Of a stretch of 64,000 nt of DNA, positions 26,230-35,191 are shown one piece after another. How positions within the stretch are numbered: position 1 is the stretch's first letter; the number at the start of each line of letters is the position of its first letter. Made by a program: the position numbers and the translations under genes. The stretch spans positions 89,921 through 153,920 of the forward strand of contig JALHRL010000006.1 of assembly GCA_022841465.1 (NCBI GenBank), read 5' to 3'. The DNA is from Bacteroidia bacterium. Lineage in GTDB: Bacteria > Bacteroidota > Bacteroidia > B-17B0 > Aurantibacillaceae. The notes below the pieces were generated by a model, which saw only the letters and a program-made list of their open reading frames with translations, made no database searches and was not told where the DNA came from.

Positions 26230-26727
26230 ATGAAAAATTTCACAATTGTTTTCTTGTGTTTGGCATCTTTGATGATGAAGGCACAAACCGTTAACCCTAC
26301 TGTTGTTTCTTCAAATGGAGATTACAGTCAGAATACTCAAGGTTCCATTGAATGGACCTTAGGAGAGGTTGTATCTGATACCTATACATCTTCAGCTAAT
26401 ATTACCACAATGGGATTTCATCAGCCGGAGGCTATGGGCGTGGCTTCTTTAATTAAAGAGCAAGGTAATTTGTCCGAAGTTTTAGTTTACCCTAATCCGG
26501 TAATAGATGAACTTACAATAAATTTGGAAGGCTTAGAAGAAAGCAATTACAAATTTGAGCTGTATGATGGAATTGGAAAACTTGTATTTAGTTCTTCGGT
26601 TTTAATTACCAACCAAAATAAATTGTCAAAGTTAAATTTAGCTGAATTTGCTGCTGGCAATTATTATTTAAAAATAACAAGTAACAACAATTTTAATAAA
26701 ACAGTAAAAATTAATAAAATAAAATAA
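26230..26727 (+). CDS. Short secreted protein with T9SS type A sorting domain
   Basis: 165 residues: signal peptide (KNFTIVFLCLASLMMKAQ), a small domain of about 60 residues (SNGDYSQNTQGSIEWTLGEV), and a C-terminal sorting domain from VYPNPVIDEL (about 89) to NKTVKINKIK. The small domain with its IEWTLGEV...TTMGFHQP pattern occurs in many Bacteroidota proteins preceding large secreted partners. It is 4 bp before the collagen-like gene, so the two are probably made together. Binding or anchoring is a guess. Confidence 0.85.
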   Translation: MKNFTIVFLCLASLMMKAQTVNPTVVSSNGDYSQNTQGSIEWTLGEVVSDTYTSSANITTMGFHQPEAMGVASLIKEQGNLSEVLVYPNPVIDELTINLEGLEESNYKFELYDGIGKLVFSSSVLITNQNKLSKLNLAEFAAGNYYLKITSNNNFNKTVKINKIK

Positions 26728-26730
26728 ATC

Positions 26731-28614
26731 ATGAAAAAAAGTCTATTATTAATTGCATTGATGATAATTTCATTTGGTGCATTGTTTGCTCAGGTGCCTC
26801 AGGCATTTAAATACCAAGGTGTAGCCAGAAATGCATCCGGAAACGCCTTAAACAATTCATCCATAACGGTAAGAATTATTATTCACGATAATACATCAAC
26901 AGGGCCAATTGTTTACCAAGAATCGCATGCTGTTACAACAAATTCATTTGGTTTGTATAGTTTAAACGTTGGGCAAGGTACCGTTCAAAGCGGAACGTTT
27001 GCTGCTATTACCTGGAGTTTAGGAAGCAAATTTATGGAGCAAGAAGTAAATTTTGGCTCAGGCTTTGTTAGCATGGGAAGCTCACAATTATTAAGTGTTC
27101 CTTTTGCATTGTATGCTGCCAATGGTGCTGCAGGACCTCAAGGGCCTACGGGACCAACAGGGCCAACCGGACCAACCGGACCACAAGGTCCGGCGGGACC
27201 AGCCGGTACAAGCTGGTCGTTAACCGCACCATCGTTTAATACAGCAGGTCAGGTAATTGTAAATGGTACAGCAGGATCAAACGGTCCGGTTACAAGTACG
27301 CAAGCATCTTGGTTAAACTCAGGAAATGCAATAAGCGCAACTGGTGTTTTTGGAACCACATCAAACAATCATATTGATATTTTAAGCAATAACGTAGCCC
27401 GCGGAAGAATAGAAAATGGTGGAAGATTATTGTGGGGTGCAACAACAACAACTTTTACAAGCGATAATGCTTTGTTTAATAGTACAGCAACCTATCCTTA
27501 TGCAATTAGCGGAATTTCTAATTTTGCCAACGGCGCAGGTGTTTATGGTTTAGCACAAGCAAGTTCAAATATGCCCGGTGTTTATGGAGAATACGGCGGA
27601 AGTACCGCATTTAATACTTACGGAATGGTAGGAGCTAATTTAGTAAACGCCTCTGCAGGAACCGGATTTTTTATTGCTGCAGGAAGTGGGCCGCAAATTG
27701 GAGTTAGAGGAGCTCATTTTGGAACCGTTGGTTCATACAAATTTGGAGTATATGGCGATTTTTCTTCAACAGCAATTAGATGCGGTGCAGTATTTGGAGA
27801 TGATTTTGGAATTGCAATGGGAGCTTTAGGTTACTACGCAGCTAATTTGGTTGATTATGGTGTTTATGGTTTTGGTTCTGCATACGCAACTGGTGTTACT
27901 ACCGGTAAAATGGTAAATAACAACGAAACAGGCGTTGGTTTAAATGAGCCGAATACAAATATTGGCTTAGGTATTTACGGAGGCGTAATGGGAGGTTGGG
28001 TTAGAGGTTTACAATATGGATTTCATGCAAAAGGGAATAGATATGGCCTTTATGTAGATGGAGTTACTTTTACCAATAAACCGGTTGCTCAGTTAATTGA
28101 TGCAGGCGCAACAACCAGAACAGCGGTTTATGCAAATAATTCAACAACCTCTGATGTTTATGCAAAAGGAAAAGCAATATTAGTAAACGGAACAGCTACT
28201 ATTATGTTTGATGAAAAATTTAAGAGTTTAATTGATAATCCTGATGAATTGGTTATTACTGTTACTCCAAACGGAAACACAAACGGTGTTTACGTAGCCT
28301 CTGTAAACGCAAACGGTTTTACAATTGTAGAAAATAATGGGGGAAACAGAAGTGATGTAACTGTTTCTTGGATTGCGGCTACTGAAATAAAACAAAATAA
28401 AAATCTGGAAATTCCTGCTGAAGTTGCTGCTGATGATTTTGATTCAAAAATGCGTGGCGTTATGTTTAACGATAACAATAAAACAGATGCTCCTCAGCCA
28501 TTATGGTATGATGGAACACAAATTCGTTTTGATCAGGCTCCTGCTAAAAAAACACGTACTGTTGTAAAAGAAAAATCTTTATCGGGTAACTTAAGTGGTA
28601 GAAATACTCAGTAA
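26731..28614 (+). CDS. Large secreted protein with collagen-like Gly-X-Y tract
   Basis: 627 residues: signal peptide (about 1-20), an N-terminal beta domain (PQAFKYQGVARNASGNALNN) common to Bacteroidota surface proteins, and a collagen-like run of eight Gly-Pro-X triplets (residues about 135-159). A long Gly/Ala/Asn-rich repetitive region (160-480; ATYPYAISGISN, GVYGLAQASS, GVYGEYGGST) and a charged tail complete it. No T9SS domain or endosialidase chaperone was recognised. The architecture suggests a trimeric fibre or adhesin. It shares an operon with the short T9SS protein upstream and ends before a strong bidirectional terminator. Confidence 0.8.
   Translation: MKKSLLLIALMIISFGALFAQVPQAFKYQGVARNASGNALNNSSITVRIIIHDNTSTGPIVYQESHAVTTNSFGLYSLNVGQGTVQSGTFAAITWSLGSKFMEQEVNFGSGFVSMGSSQLLSVPFALYAANGAAGPQGPTGPTGPTGPTGPQGPAGPAGTSWSLTAPSFNTAGQVIVNGTAGSNGPVTSTQASWLNSGNAISATGVFGTTSNNHIDILSNNVARGRIENGGRLLWGATTTTFTSDNALFNSTATYPYAISGISNFANGAGVYGLAQASSNMPGVYGEYGGSTAFNTYGMVGANLVNASAGTGFFIAAGSGPQIGVRGAHFGTVGSYKFGVYGDFSSTAIRCGAVFGDDFGIAMGALGYYAANLVDYGVYGFGSAYATGVTTGKMVNNNETGVGLNEPNTNIGLGIYGGVMGGWVRGLQYGFHAKGNRYGLYVDGVTFTNKPVAQLIDAGATTRTAVYANNSTTSDVYAKGKAILVNGTATIMFDEKFKSLIDNPDELVITVTPNGNTNGVYVASVNANGFTIVENNGGNRSDVTVSWIAATEIKQNKNLEIPAEVAADDFDSKMRGVMFNDNNKTDAPQPLWYDGTQIRFDQAPAKKTRTVVKEKSLSGNLSGRNTQ
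27133..27207 (+). repeat. Collagen-like Gly-Pro-X repeat tract
   Basis: Twenty-five codons encode eight GPX triplets (GPQ, GPT four times, GPQ, GPA, GPA) followed by Gly. The nucleotide units are near-identical (ggaccaaca, ggaccaacc), so copy number may vary between strains. Confidence 0.9.
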
Positions 28615-28634
28615 AATTTCATTTAATTTAAAGT

Positions 28635-28666
28635 AAAAAGGGTAGTTTTTAACTACCCTTTTTTAT
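28635..28666. terminator. Bidirectional Rho-independent terminator
   Basis: A 12-bp perfect stem, AAAAGGGTAGTT (28635-28646) with AACTACCCTTTT (28651-28662), has a TTTT loop and T-rich flanks on both sides. It serves the collagen-like gene and the convergent LD-carboxypeptidase gene, which ends at 28663. Confidence 0.88.
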
Positions 28667-29691
28667 TTCACACCACTCTCATTTAAACTAATTTCACCGG
28701 TATCTGCATTCATGTTTGCATTAATTCCAATAGGCAAGGTTAATTTGTTTTCAATATGCCCAGTCATGGCACCGTAAAAAGTCGGAATTTTTAATGGAAC
28801 CAAGTGTTGTTGCAAAACCTCCTGTAAAGTAAAAGATTTGTGCGGTTCTTCAGGAACGCATTTGGCGCATTTCCCAAAAATTATTCCATTTAATTGAGAT
28901 AATATTCCGCTTAATTTTAATTGTGTGAGCATTCGGTCAATTCGGTAAGGTTCTTCTTTCGCATCTTCTAAAAATAAAATTTTTCCTTTCCAATCAGGCA
29001 AATATTCCGAACCAATAATGGAAGTTAAAACCGTTAAATTACCACCAATTAATTCCCCCGATGCTTTACCCGAATTAATGGTAATAATAGCCTCTTCTGT
29101 TGAAGGATTGGCGGGATAGGTAAAAGATTTATTTTTCATTACCGTATTTACAAAAACTCCCTTTGTAAAATCGTTCCAACCCGAATTTCCAACAGGACCG
29201 TGAAAGGTAACAAGTCCGGTTTTTGTAGTTATTGCAATTAGCAAAGAGGTGATGTCGCTAAAACCAATAATTACTTTAGGATTGTTTTGAATAAGTTTAT
29301 AATTCAATTTATCTAAAATTCTTGCACATCCCCAGCCACCTTTCATAGAAAAAACACCTTTTATATTTTTATCGGCAAAAAAATCATTTAATTCTTTAGC
29401 TCTTAAATCATCATTGCCGGCAAAGTAACCATGTTTTTCTTTTATTGTTTTTCCTAATTCAACCTTAAAGCCTAAGTTTTTTAAAATAGTTGAAAACGTT
29501 TCAACTTGTGTTTCTTCCCATACTGCTCCTGCCGGAGATGTAATGGCTATGGTATCCCCTTCTTTTAAAGCAGGCGGTTTTAGTTTAACCGGAAGTGGTT
29601 TTGTTTTGGTATCTAAATTATTTGTTGATAGTAATAACGGACTAATACTTAATAACCCGGCGCTTTTAATAAATTTTCTACGGCTACTCAT
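28663..29691 (-). CDS. S66-family LD-carboxypeptidase (LdcA-like)
   Basis: 342 residues from the ATG at 29691, which overlaps the preceding stop by one base; the longer reading from 29724 runs into the neighbour. The start MSSRRKFIKSAGLLSISPLL looks like a Tat-type (twin-Arg, RRKFIK) signal. The S66 fold is marked by TIAITSPAGAV, the nucleophile-elbow serine in VIIGFSDITSLLIAI (about 143-157) and the His-containing C-terminal GAMTGHIENKLTLPIG. These serine peptidases remove the terminal D-Ala from tetrapeptides in peptidoglycan recycling. Tat export is inferred only. Confidence 0.9.
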   Translation of the reverse strand: MSSRRKFIKSAGLLSISPLLLSTNNLDTKTKPLPVKLKPPALKEGDTIAITSPAGAVWEETQVETFSTILKNLGFKVELGKTIKEKHGYFAGNDDLRAKELNDFFADKNIKGVFSMKGGWGCARILDKLNYKLIQNNPKVIIGFSDITSLLIAITTKTGLVTFHGPVGNSGWNDFTKGVFVNTVMKNKSFTYPANPSTEEAIITINSGKASGELIGGNLTVLTSIIGSEYLPDWKGKILFLEDAKEEPYRIDRMLTQLKLSGILSQLNGIIFGKCAKCVPEEPHKSFTLQEVLQQHLVPLKIPTFYGAMTGHIENKLTLPIGINANMNADTGEISLNESGVK

Positions 29692-30383
29692 TATCGTCCC
29701 TCTGATTTGTAACGCTTGTAACAATCCATTACTTTATTATATAAATCATAACCCTCGTGGGTAATTATAAAATAGTTGCTCAGTTCTAAACAGTATTTTT
29801 TAAAATTTTCATAATCTAAATTTTGATCACCGGTTAGGTTTCTAACTATTTCCGGATTTATTTTTTTACTAACTTGTTCTTCAATTAAAATTTCATCAAA
29901 AATTTGTGCTAGTTTTCTAATTTCTCTTCCGCGTTTGCTAAATTGCATGTACATGGCTGTAATCGGACTTTGAAAAGCATCTATGGTTCTTATTTTACTT
30001 TCATCAATTATTTTATTCATGTACTCTTTTTCGTATGGCTTGTATTTAAATGTGCTAATGGTAACCGTGTTTAATTGAATCATTCTGTTTTTCATGATTA
30101 TGCCATATTCACCATTATCATTAGGTTTTAGTGAAGCAACCGGAATATACTGCTTTGCATAACCAACATAAGAACATACCAAAGTGTCGTTTTTATTAAC
30201 AACGATAGAAAATTTCCCTTCGGCATTGCTCATTGTTCCCGAGCCAGTTAATTTGTTAATGATATAGGTAAAAGGCATTGGTTTTACACTGTCTGCTTCG
30301 TAAACGCTGCCTTTAATAATTTGTTGAGAAATAGAGATGAGAGGGAATAGGGTGAAGACCAATATTTTGAAGCCTATTTTCAA
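29691..30383 (-). CDS. Carboxypeptidase-regulatory-like domain protein
   Basis: 230 residues: signal peptide (about 1-19, LVFTLFPLISISQ), a CarboxypepD_reg-like domain (about 20-105; IIKGSVYEADSVKPMPFTYI, VCSYVGYAKQYIP), and a helical C-terminal half (RTIDAFQSPITAMYMQFSKR). The N-terminal domain is the same as that found in TonB-dependent receptors, here alone. Bacteroidota encode many such small proteins of unknown function. The start is TTG at 30383, as no ATG is available upstream. It ends on the ATG of the LD-carboxypeptidase gene, so the two are translationally coupled. Confidence 0.8.
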   Translation of the reverse strand: MKIGFKILVFTLFPLISISQQIIKGSVYEADSVKPMPFTYIINKLTGSGTMSNAEGKFSIVVNKNDTLVCSYVGYAKQYIPVASLKPNDNGEYGIIMKNRMIQLNTVTISTFKYKPYEKEYMNKIIDESKIRTIDAFQSPITAMYMQFSKRGREIRKLAQIFDEILIEEQVSKKINPEIVRNLTGDQNLDYENFKKYCLELSNYFIITHEGYDLYNKVMDCYKRYKSEGR

Positions 30384-30505
30384 TGGTGTTAAGATAGCTT
30401 TTTTTAAAATAAATTATTCACATATAGTTAATAATTTAACCTTTTTTAATGGCAAATCTTTTTTAATAAGACTAAGATTTCAGTTAAATTTAGTGGATTG
30501 TAATT

Positions 30506-32212
30506 ATGGATAATTTTATTGTTTCTGCCCGAAAGTATCGCCCTCAACATTTTAACACAGTTGTTGGGCAAAGCCATATTACATCTACCTTAAAAAATGC
30601 CATTGTACAAAAGCAGCTAGCGCAAGCTTATTTGTTTTGCGGGCCCAGGGGCGTGGGTAAAACAACCTGTGCACGTATTTTTGCCAAAACCATAAATTGT
30701 TTTAATGTTTCTGCAAACGGCGAGGCTTGTGATAAATGCGAATCCTGTATGTCGTTTAATTCAGGTGCATCCTTAAACATTTATGAATTAGATGCAGCCA
30801 GTAACAATTCTGTTGATGATATTAGAAATTTAGTAGACCAGGTAAGGTTTGCACCTCAGTTAGGCGAATATAAAGTGTATATTATTGACGAGGTTCACAT
30901 GTTAAGCACGCAAGCTTTTAATGCGTTTCTTAAAACATTAGAAGAGCCGCCAAAACATGCAAAGTTTATTTTAGCTACAACAGAAAAACATAAAATTATT
31001 CCCACCATATTATCGCGATGTCAGGTTTTTAATTTTAATAGAATTAAAACAGAAGACATAAGCGGACATTTAGAGTTTTTAGCCAAAAGTGAAAAAGTAA
31101 GTTTTGAACCGGAAGCCTTACACGTTATTGCACAGAAAGCAGATGGAGGATTAAGAGATGCTTGTTCTATTTTCGATCAAATGGTTGCCTTTACCGGCAA
31201 CAATTTAACCTATAAGCAAGTTGTAGAAAACTTACACGTACTTGATTACGATTACTATTTTACTTTAACAGAAGCCTTTTTAAACAATAAACTACCACAG
31301 GTAATGGTAATTTTTGATGAAATTCTGAAAAAAGGCTTTGATGGTCATAATTTTGTTTTAGGCTTAGGGGAGCATTTAAGAAACTTATTGGTAAGTAAAG
31401 ATTCTCAAACTTTGGTTTTATTGGAAGTAAGTGATTCGTTAAAGAAGAAATATGCTGAACAAGCAGGGAAATGCGAAACACAGTTTTTATTAAGAGCATT
31501 AAATTCTATAAGTAAAACCGATGTAAATTATAAAGGCGCTAAAAACCAGCGTTTATTGGTGGAAATGATGCTTTTATCTATTTGCCAATTAACCGGAGCT
31601 ATTGAGGCTGAAAAAAAAAACGATGAACCTTTAGTAGAAACAAAATCTTCTAATGCAAATTCATCAGGGCCTTATGTTTCAAAAAGCGAAGAGCCGCAAA
31701 TAAAAACAGCAACAAAACCTGTTCTGTCTTTACAAGAAATAAAAAGCGCTTCATTTTCTTTAAAAAGTGCTTTATCAGATGTTGGTCACCCCAAATCAAC
31801 CGCTGCTCCCGAAAAAGAAGAAAAGCCTGTTGAATATGTAAATGGAGAAATAAAAGTAGAGTTAATAAAAGCGGCTGTAATGCGTTATGCAAAGTTTAAA
31901 GAGCCGGTTTCAAAAAGTATTTTTATTTCATTAGAGAGCTGCGATTTAAATTTAACAGAAAGTAACGGAATTATTGTAACCTTACTTAATCATTCGCAGT
32001 TAGAAAAGTTTAATGAAGTAAAACAAGAAATGCTTGATTTTATTAGAAAAGACTTAAAAAACAATATTGTTACTTTAATGTTTCAGATAAAAAACGATGA
32101 CAGTGCAGTAATAAAAGTATACAAGCCAATTGAAAAATTTAAAGTTTTAAGCGAAGCCAATCCGGCACTTCTTGAATTAAAAAAAAGATTTGATTTAGAA
32201 ATTGATTACTAA
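30506..32212 (+). CDS. dnaX: DNA polymerase III subunit tau (gamma/tau)
   Basis: 568 residues: the clamp-loader motor. The ATPase domain has Walker A GPRGVGKT (46-53), the zinc site CFNVSANGEACDKCESC (C65, C75, C78, C81), Walker B IIDEVHML and sensor 1 ILATTEKHKII with the SRC motif. Domain III ends at about 365, and a low-complexity linker leads to a tau C-terminal domain. A run of ten A residues at codons 369-373 falls exactly at the end of domain III and could give a short gamma product. A TAAATTTA (one mismatch) -7 element lies 13 bp before the ATG. Confidence 0.96.
   Translation: MDNFIVSARKYRPQHFNTVVGQSHITSTLKNAIVQKQLAQAYLFCGPRGVGKTTCARIFAKTINCFNVSANGEACDKCESCMSFNSGASLNIYELDAASNNSVDDIRNLVDQVRFAPQLGEYKVYIIDEVHMLSTQAFNAFLKTLEEPPKHAKFILATTEKHKIIPTILSRCQVFNFNRIKTEDISGHLEFLAKSEKVSFEPEALHVIAQKADGGLRDACSIFDQMVAFTGNNLTYKQVVENLHVLDYDYYFTLTEAFLNNKLPQVMVIFDEILKKGFDGHNFVLGLGEHLRNLLVSKDSQTLVLLEVSDSLKKKYAEQAGKCETQFLLRALNSISKTDVNYKGAKNQRLLVEMMLLSICQLTGAIEAEKKNDEPLVETKSSNANSSGPYVSKSEEPQIKTATKPVLSLQEIKSASFSLKSALSDVGHPKSTAAPEKEEKPVEYVNGEIKVELIKAAVMRYAKFKEPVSKSIFISLESCDLNLTESNGIIVTLLNHSQLEKFNEVKQEMLDFIRKDLKNNIVTLMFQIKNDDSAVIKVYKPIEKFKVLSEANPALLELKKRFDLEIDY
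31604..31626 (+). promoter_or_regulatory. Candidate slippage/frameshift site in dnaX
   Basis: Ten consecutive A bases (31611-31620) lie in GAA AAA AAA AAC. A -1 shift (or one extra A in the mRNA) reads AAA CGA TGA and stops at 31624-31626. A +1 shift (or one missing A) reads ACG ATG AAC CTT TAG and stops soon after. Either gives a protein of about 373 residues containing domains I-III only. GAGG at 31604-31607 precedes the tract but Bacteroidota rarely use Shine-Dalgarno signals, so transcriptional slippage is the likelier mechanism. Confidence 0.6.
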
Positions 32213-32239
32213 ATCATAAAAACAAACCACACAAACATT

Positions 32240-35191
32240 ATGAAAAAATTAATTAGCCTAATTGTAAGTTTACTTTTTGTACTTAATTTATCATCGCAAG
32301 ATAAAAAGAGCACGGTAAAAAAAACACCGGTTGATGCAAAAGTAAAAACTACTTTAAATTATGAGTATGCTTTAAACGACCCATATAATGCAAGGGTATA
32401 TACTTTAAAGAATGGATTGAAAGTGTATTTATCGGTTTATAAAAATGCTCCAAGAATTCAAACCATGGTATCTGTAAAGGCGGGTAGCAAAAACGATCCT
32501 TCAGAAGCAACCGGTTTAGCACATTACTTAGAGCACATGCTGTTTAAAGGAACAGATAAGTTTGGAACAAAAAATCCTACAAAAGAACTGGCCGAAATTA
32601 AAAAAATTGAAAATTTATACGAAGTATATAGGGTTACCAAAGATGAAAAAGAAAGAAAGAAAATTTATCATCAAATAGATAGTATTAGCGGTATTGCTGC
32701 AAAATATGCAATAGCCAATGAATACGATAAAATGCTTGCGGCCATTGGCGCCCAAGGTACTAATGCTTATACTTCATTTGATCAAACAGTATATATTAAT
32801 GATATACCAAGCAATCAGGTAGAAAGTTGGTTGAAAATTGAGGCAGAAAGATTTAGAAAACCGGTGTTAAGATTGTTTCATACAGAATTAGAAGCAGTGT
32901 ATGAAGAAAAGAATAGGGCCTTAGACAGTGATAACGATAAGGCATTTGAAGCCTTATTTGCAGGTTTATTTCCTAAAAACAAATATGGTACGCAAACAAC
33001 AATTGGTACAATAGAACATTTAAAAAACCCTTCGTTAAAAGAAATAAATAAGTTTTATAATAACTGGTATGTTCCTAATAACATGGCTATAATAATGAGT
33101 GGTGATTTTGACCCTGATAAAGTTATTGTTCAAATTGAAAAACAATTTGGTGTTATTCCTTCTAAACCTATTGTAGAGTATGTGCCTGTTCAGGAAGAGC
33201 CTATAACCAATCGTATTTATAAAGAAGTTTTAGGTCCCGATCCGGAAAGCGTAAACATGGTATGGCGATTTAATGGATTATCATCTAAGGACACAGAAAT
33301 TATGGAATTAATATCTGCATTAATGATAAATTATAAGGCGGGTTTAATGGATATTAATTTAAATCAAGCGCAAAAGGTTTTAGAGCCAAGTTGTTGGTAT
33401 TACCCCATGAAAGATTACGGTGTTTTTTTTATGGGCGGCTCACCAAAACAAAATCAAAAATTAGAGGACGTGGAAGAGATTTTATTTTCTCAAATTGAAT
33501 TGTTGCAAAAAGGAGATTTTCCTGATTGGTTATTAAATGCTGTTATTACAGATTTAAAACTTAATAAAACACGCGAACTGGAAAATAATTATTCAAGAGC
33601 AGCAGCAATGTCTGAGGCATTTGTAAACGATATAAAATGGCAAACTCAGGTTGATGAATTGGAAAGAATTTCAAAAATAACCAAAAGCGACATTGTAAAT
33701 TTTGCAAATAAAAACTTCAGTAAAAACAACTATGTAGTTGTTTTCAAAAAAATGGGAGAAGATAAAAGTACAGAGAAAGTGGATAAGCCCGAAATAACAC
33801 CTGTAGAAGTGGATAGGGATAATGTTTCTCCTTTTGTAAACAGCATTTATAATGCTAAAACAGAAGCAATAAAACCGGTGTTTATTGATTTTGAACGCGA
33901 CATTCAGAAAACCACTTTAAAATCTTCTATTTCTGTATTATATAATAAAAACAAAGAGAATAAATTATTTGAATTGTATTATAAGTTAAATATGGGTTCA
34001 ACAAACGATAAACTTTTACCTGTTGCGGTAAAGTTTATAGAATTTGTAGGAACAAAGGGAATGACGCCTGCTCAAATTAAGCAAGAGCTGTTTAAATTAG
34101 GATGTACTTTTAATGTGTTTAGTGATACGGAAGACACTTGGATTAGTTTAACAGGATTAAGCGATAATTTTGAAGAAGCCGTGAAGCTATTTGAAAAAGT
34201 ATTGGCTAATCCTATAGTTGATGACGAAGCACTGGCAAATTTAAAACAAGATATAAAAAAGTCGCGCGAAGATAGTAAACAAAAAAAGGAAATTATTTTA
34301 AACTGGGGCTTAGCTTCTTATGCGCGCTTTGGAGCAGATAATCCCTTTACTTATGTAATAAGCAACGAAGATTTAGATAAACTATCCGGTAATGAAGTTG
34401 TAAACAGTATTAAATCTATTTTAGGTTATGAACATTCTGTTTTGTACTACGGGCCTATGGAATTAGAAACAATAACCACTTTATTAAATCAAGTTCATAT
34501 TGCTCCAAAAGATGGTTATAAAAAAACACCTGAACAACATAAGTTTAATTACAGAGAATTAAATAACGAAGTGCTTGTAGTGGATTTTGACATGAAACAA
34601 GCAGAAATTATTATGCTTTCTAACGGAGGTGAGTACAATGAGAGTTTGTTACCACTTATAACCTTGTATAATGCATATTTTGGTGATGGAATGAGTGGTG
34701 TTGTTTTTCAGGATTTAAGAGAATCAAAGGCATTAGCATATTCAGTTAATTCAAAATTTATTGTTCCTAATAAACCAAGTAAACCCTTTTTAAACAAATC
34801 TTACATTGGTTCACAGGTAGATAAATTACCGGAAGCAATGAAAGGGATGTCTGATTTATTAAATACATTACCTAAATCAGAAACTTCATTTTCTGCAGCA
34901 AAGGAAAATGTAATTCAAGAAATTAATTCTGCCAGAATAAATAAATCTGAAATTTTATTTAATTATTTAAATGCTATGCAATTAAATCAAAAAACCGATA
35001 TTAGAAAGGAAATTTATGATAAAGTAAGTACTTATAAATTTGATGATATAAATAGGTTTCAAACAGAATACATAAAAGATAAAAAAACAACAGTGCTTGT
35101 TATTGGTAAGAAAGAGAATCTTGATTATAAGGTTCTAGAGAAATACGGACCAGTAAAAGAGTTAAGTTTAAAAGAAATATTTGGTTATTAA
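32240..35191 (+). CDS. M16-family (insulinase-like) zinc metallopeptidase
   Basis: 983 residues: signal peptide (KKLISLIVSLLFVLNLSSQ), then two homologous M16 halves. The first has the inverted zinc motif HYLEHMLFKG (about 95-104) with the third ligand Glu in LEAVYEEKNRAL (about 216-227). The second, inactive half (about 540-970) lacks the motif, as in two-domain M16 peptidases. It should be periplasmic and degrade peptides. It starts 27 bp after dnaX; the two may be co-transcribed. The stop shares TTAA with the ABC exporter gene. Confidence 0.92.
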   Translation: MKKLISLIVSLLFVLNLSSQDKKSTVKKTPVDAKVKTTLNYEYALNDPYNARVYTLKNGLKVYLSVYKNAPRIQTMVSVKAGSKNDPSEATGLAHYLEHMLFKGTDKFGTKNPTKELAEIKKIENLYEVYRVTKDEKERKKIYHQIDSISGIAAKYAIANEYDKMLAAIGAQGTNAYTSFDQTVYINDIPSNQVESWLKIEAERFRKPVLRLFHTELEAVYEEKNRALDSDNDKAFEALFAGLFPKNKYGTQTTIGTIEHLKNPSLKEINKFYNNWYVPNNMAIIMSGDFDPDKVIVQIEKQFGVIPSKPIVEYVPVQEEPITNRIYKEVLGPDPESVNMVWRFNGLSSKDTEIMELISALMINYKAGLMDINLNQAQKVLEPSCWYYPMKDYGVFFMGGSPKQNQKLEDVEEILFSQIELLQKGDFPDWLLNAVITDLKLNKTRELENNYSRAAAMSEAFVNDIKWQTQVDELERISKITKSDIVNFANKNFSKNNYVVVFKKMGEDKSTEKVDKPEITPVEVDRDNVSPFVNSIYNAKTEAIKPVFIDFERDIQKTTLKSSISVLYNKNKENKLFELYYKLNMGSTNDKLLPVAVKFIEFVGTKGMTPAQIKQELFKLGCTFNVFSDTEDTWISLTGLSDNFEEAVKLFEKVLANPIVDDEALANLKQDIKKSREDSKQKKEIILNWGLASYARFGADNPFTYVISNEDLDKLSGNEVVNSIKSILGYEHSVLYYGPMELETITTLLNQVHIAPKDGYKKTPEQHKFNYRELNNEVLVVDFDMKQAEIIMLSNGGEYNESLLPLITLYNAYFGDGMSGVVFQDLRESKALAYSVNSKFIVPNKPSKPFLNKSYIGSQVDKLPEAMKGMSDLLNTLPKSETSFSAAKENVIQEINSARINKSEILFNYLNAMQLNQKTDIRKEIYDKVSTYKFDDINRFQTEYIKDKKTTVLVIGKKENLDYKVLEKYGPVKELSLKEIFGY

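Noticed and set aside
27133..27207. Collagen-like tract as a phage tail fibre or prophage remnant
   Set aside because: No phage genes nearby, a signal peptide is present and the upstream partner is a T9SS protein, so a host surface protein is likelier.
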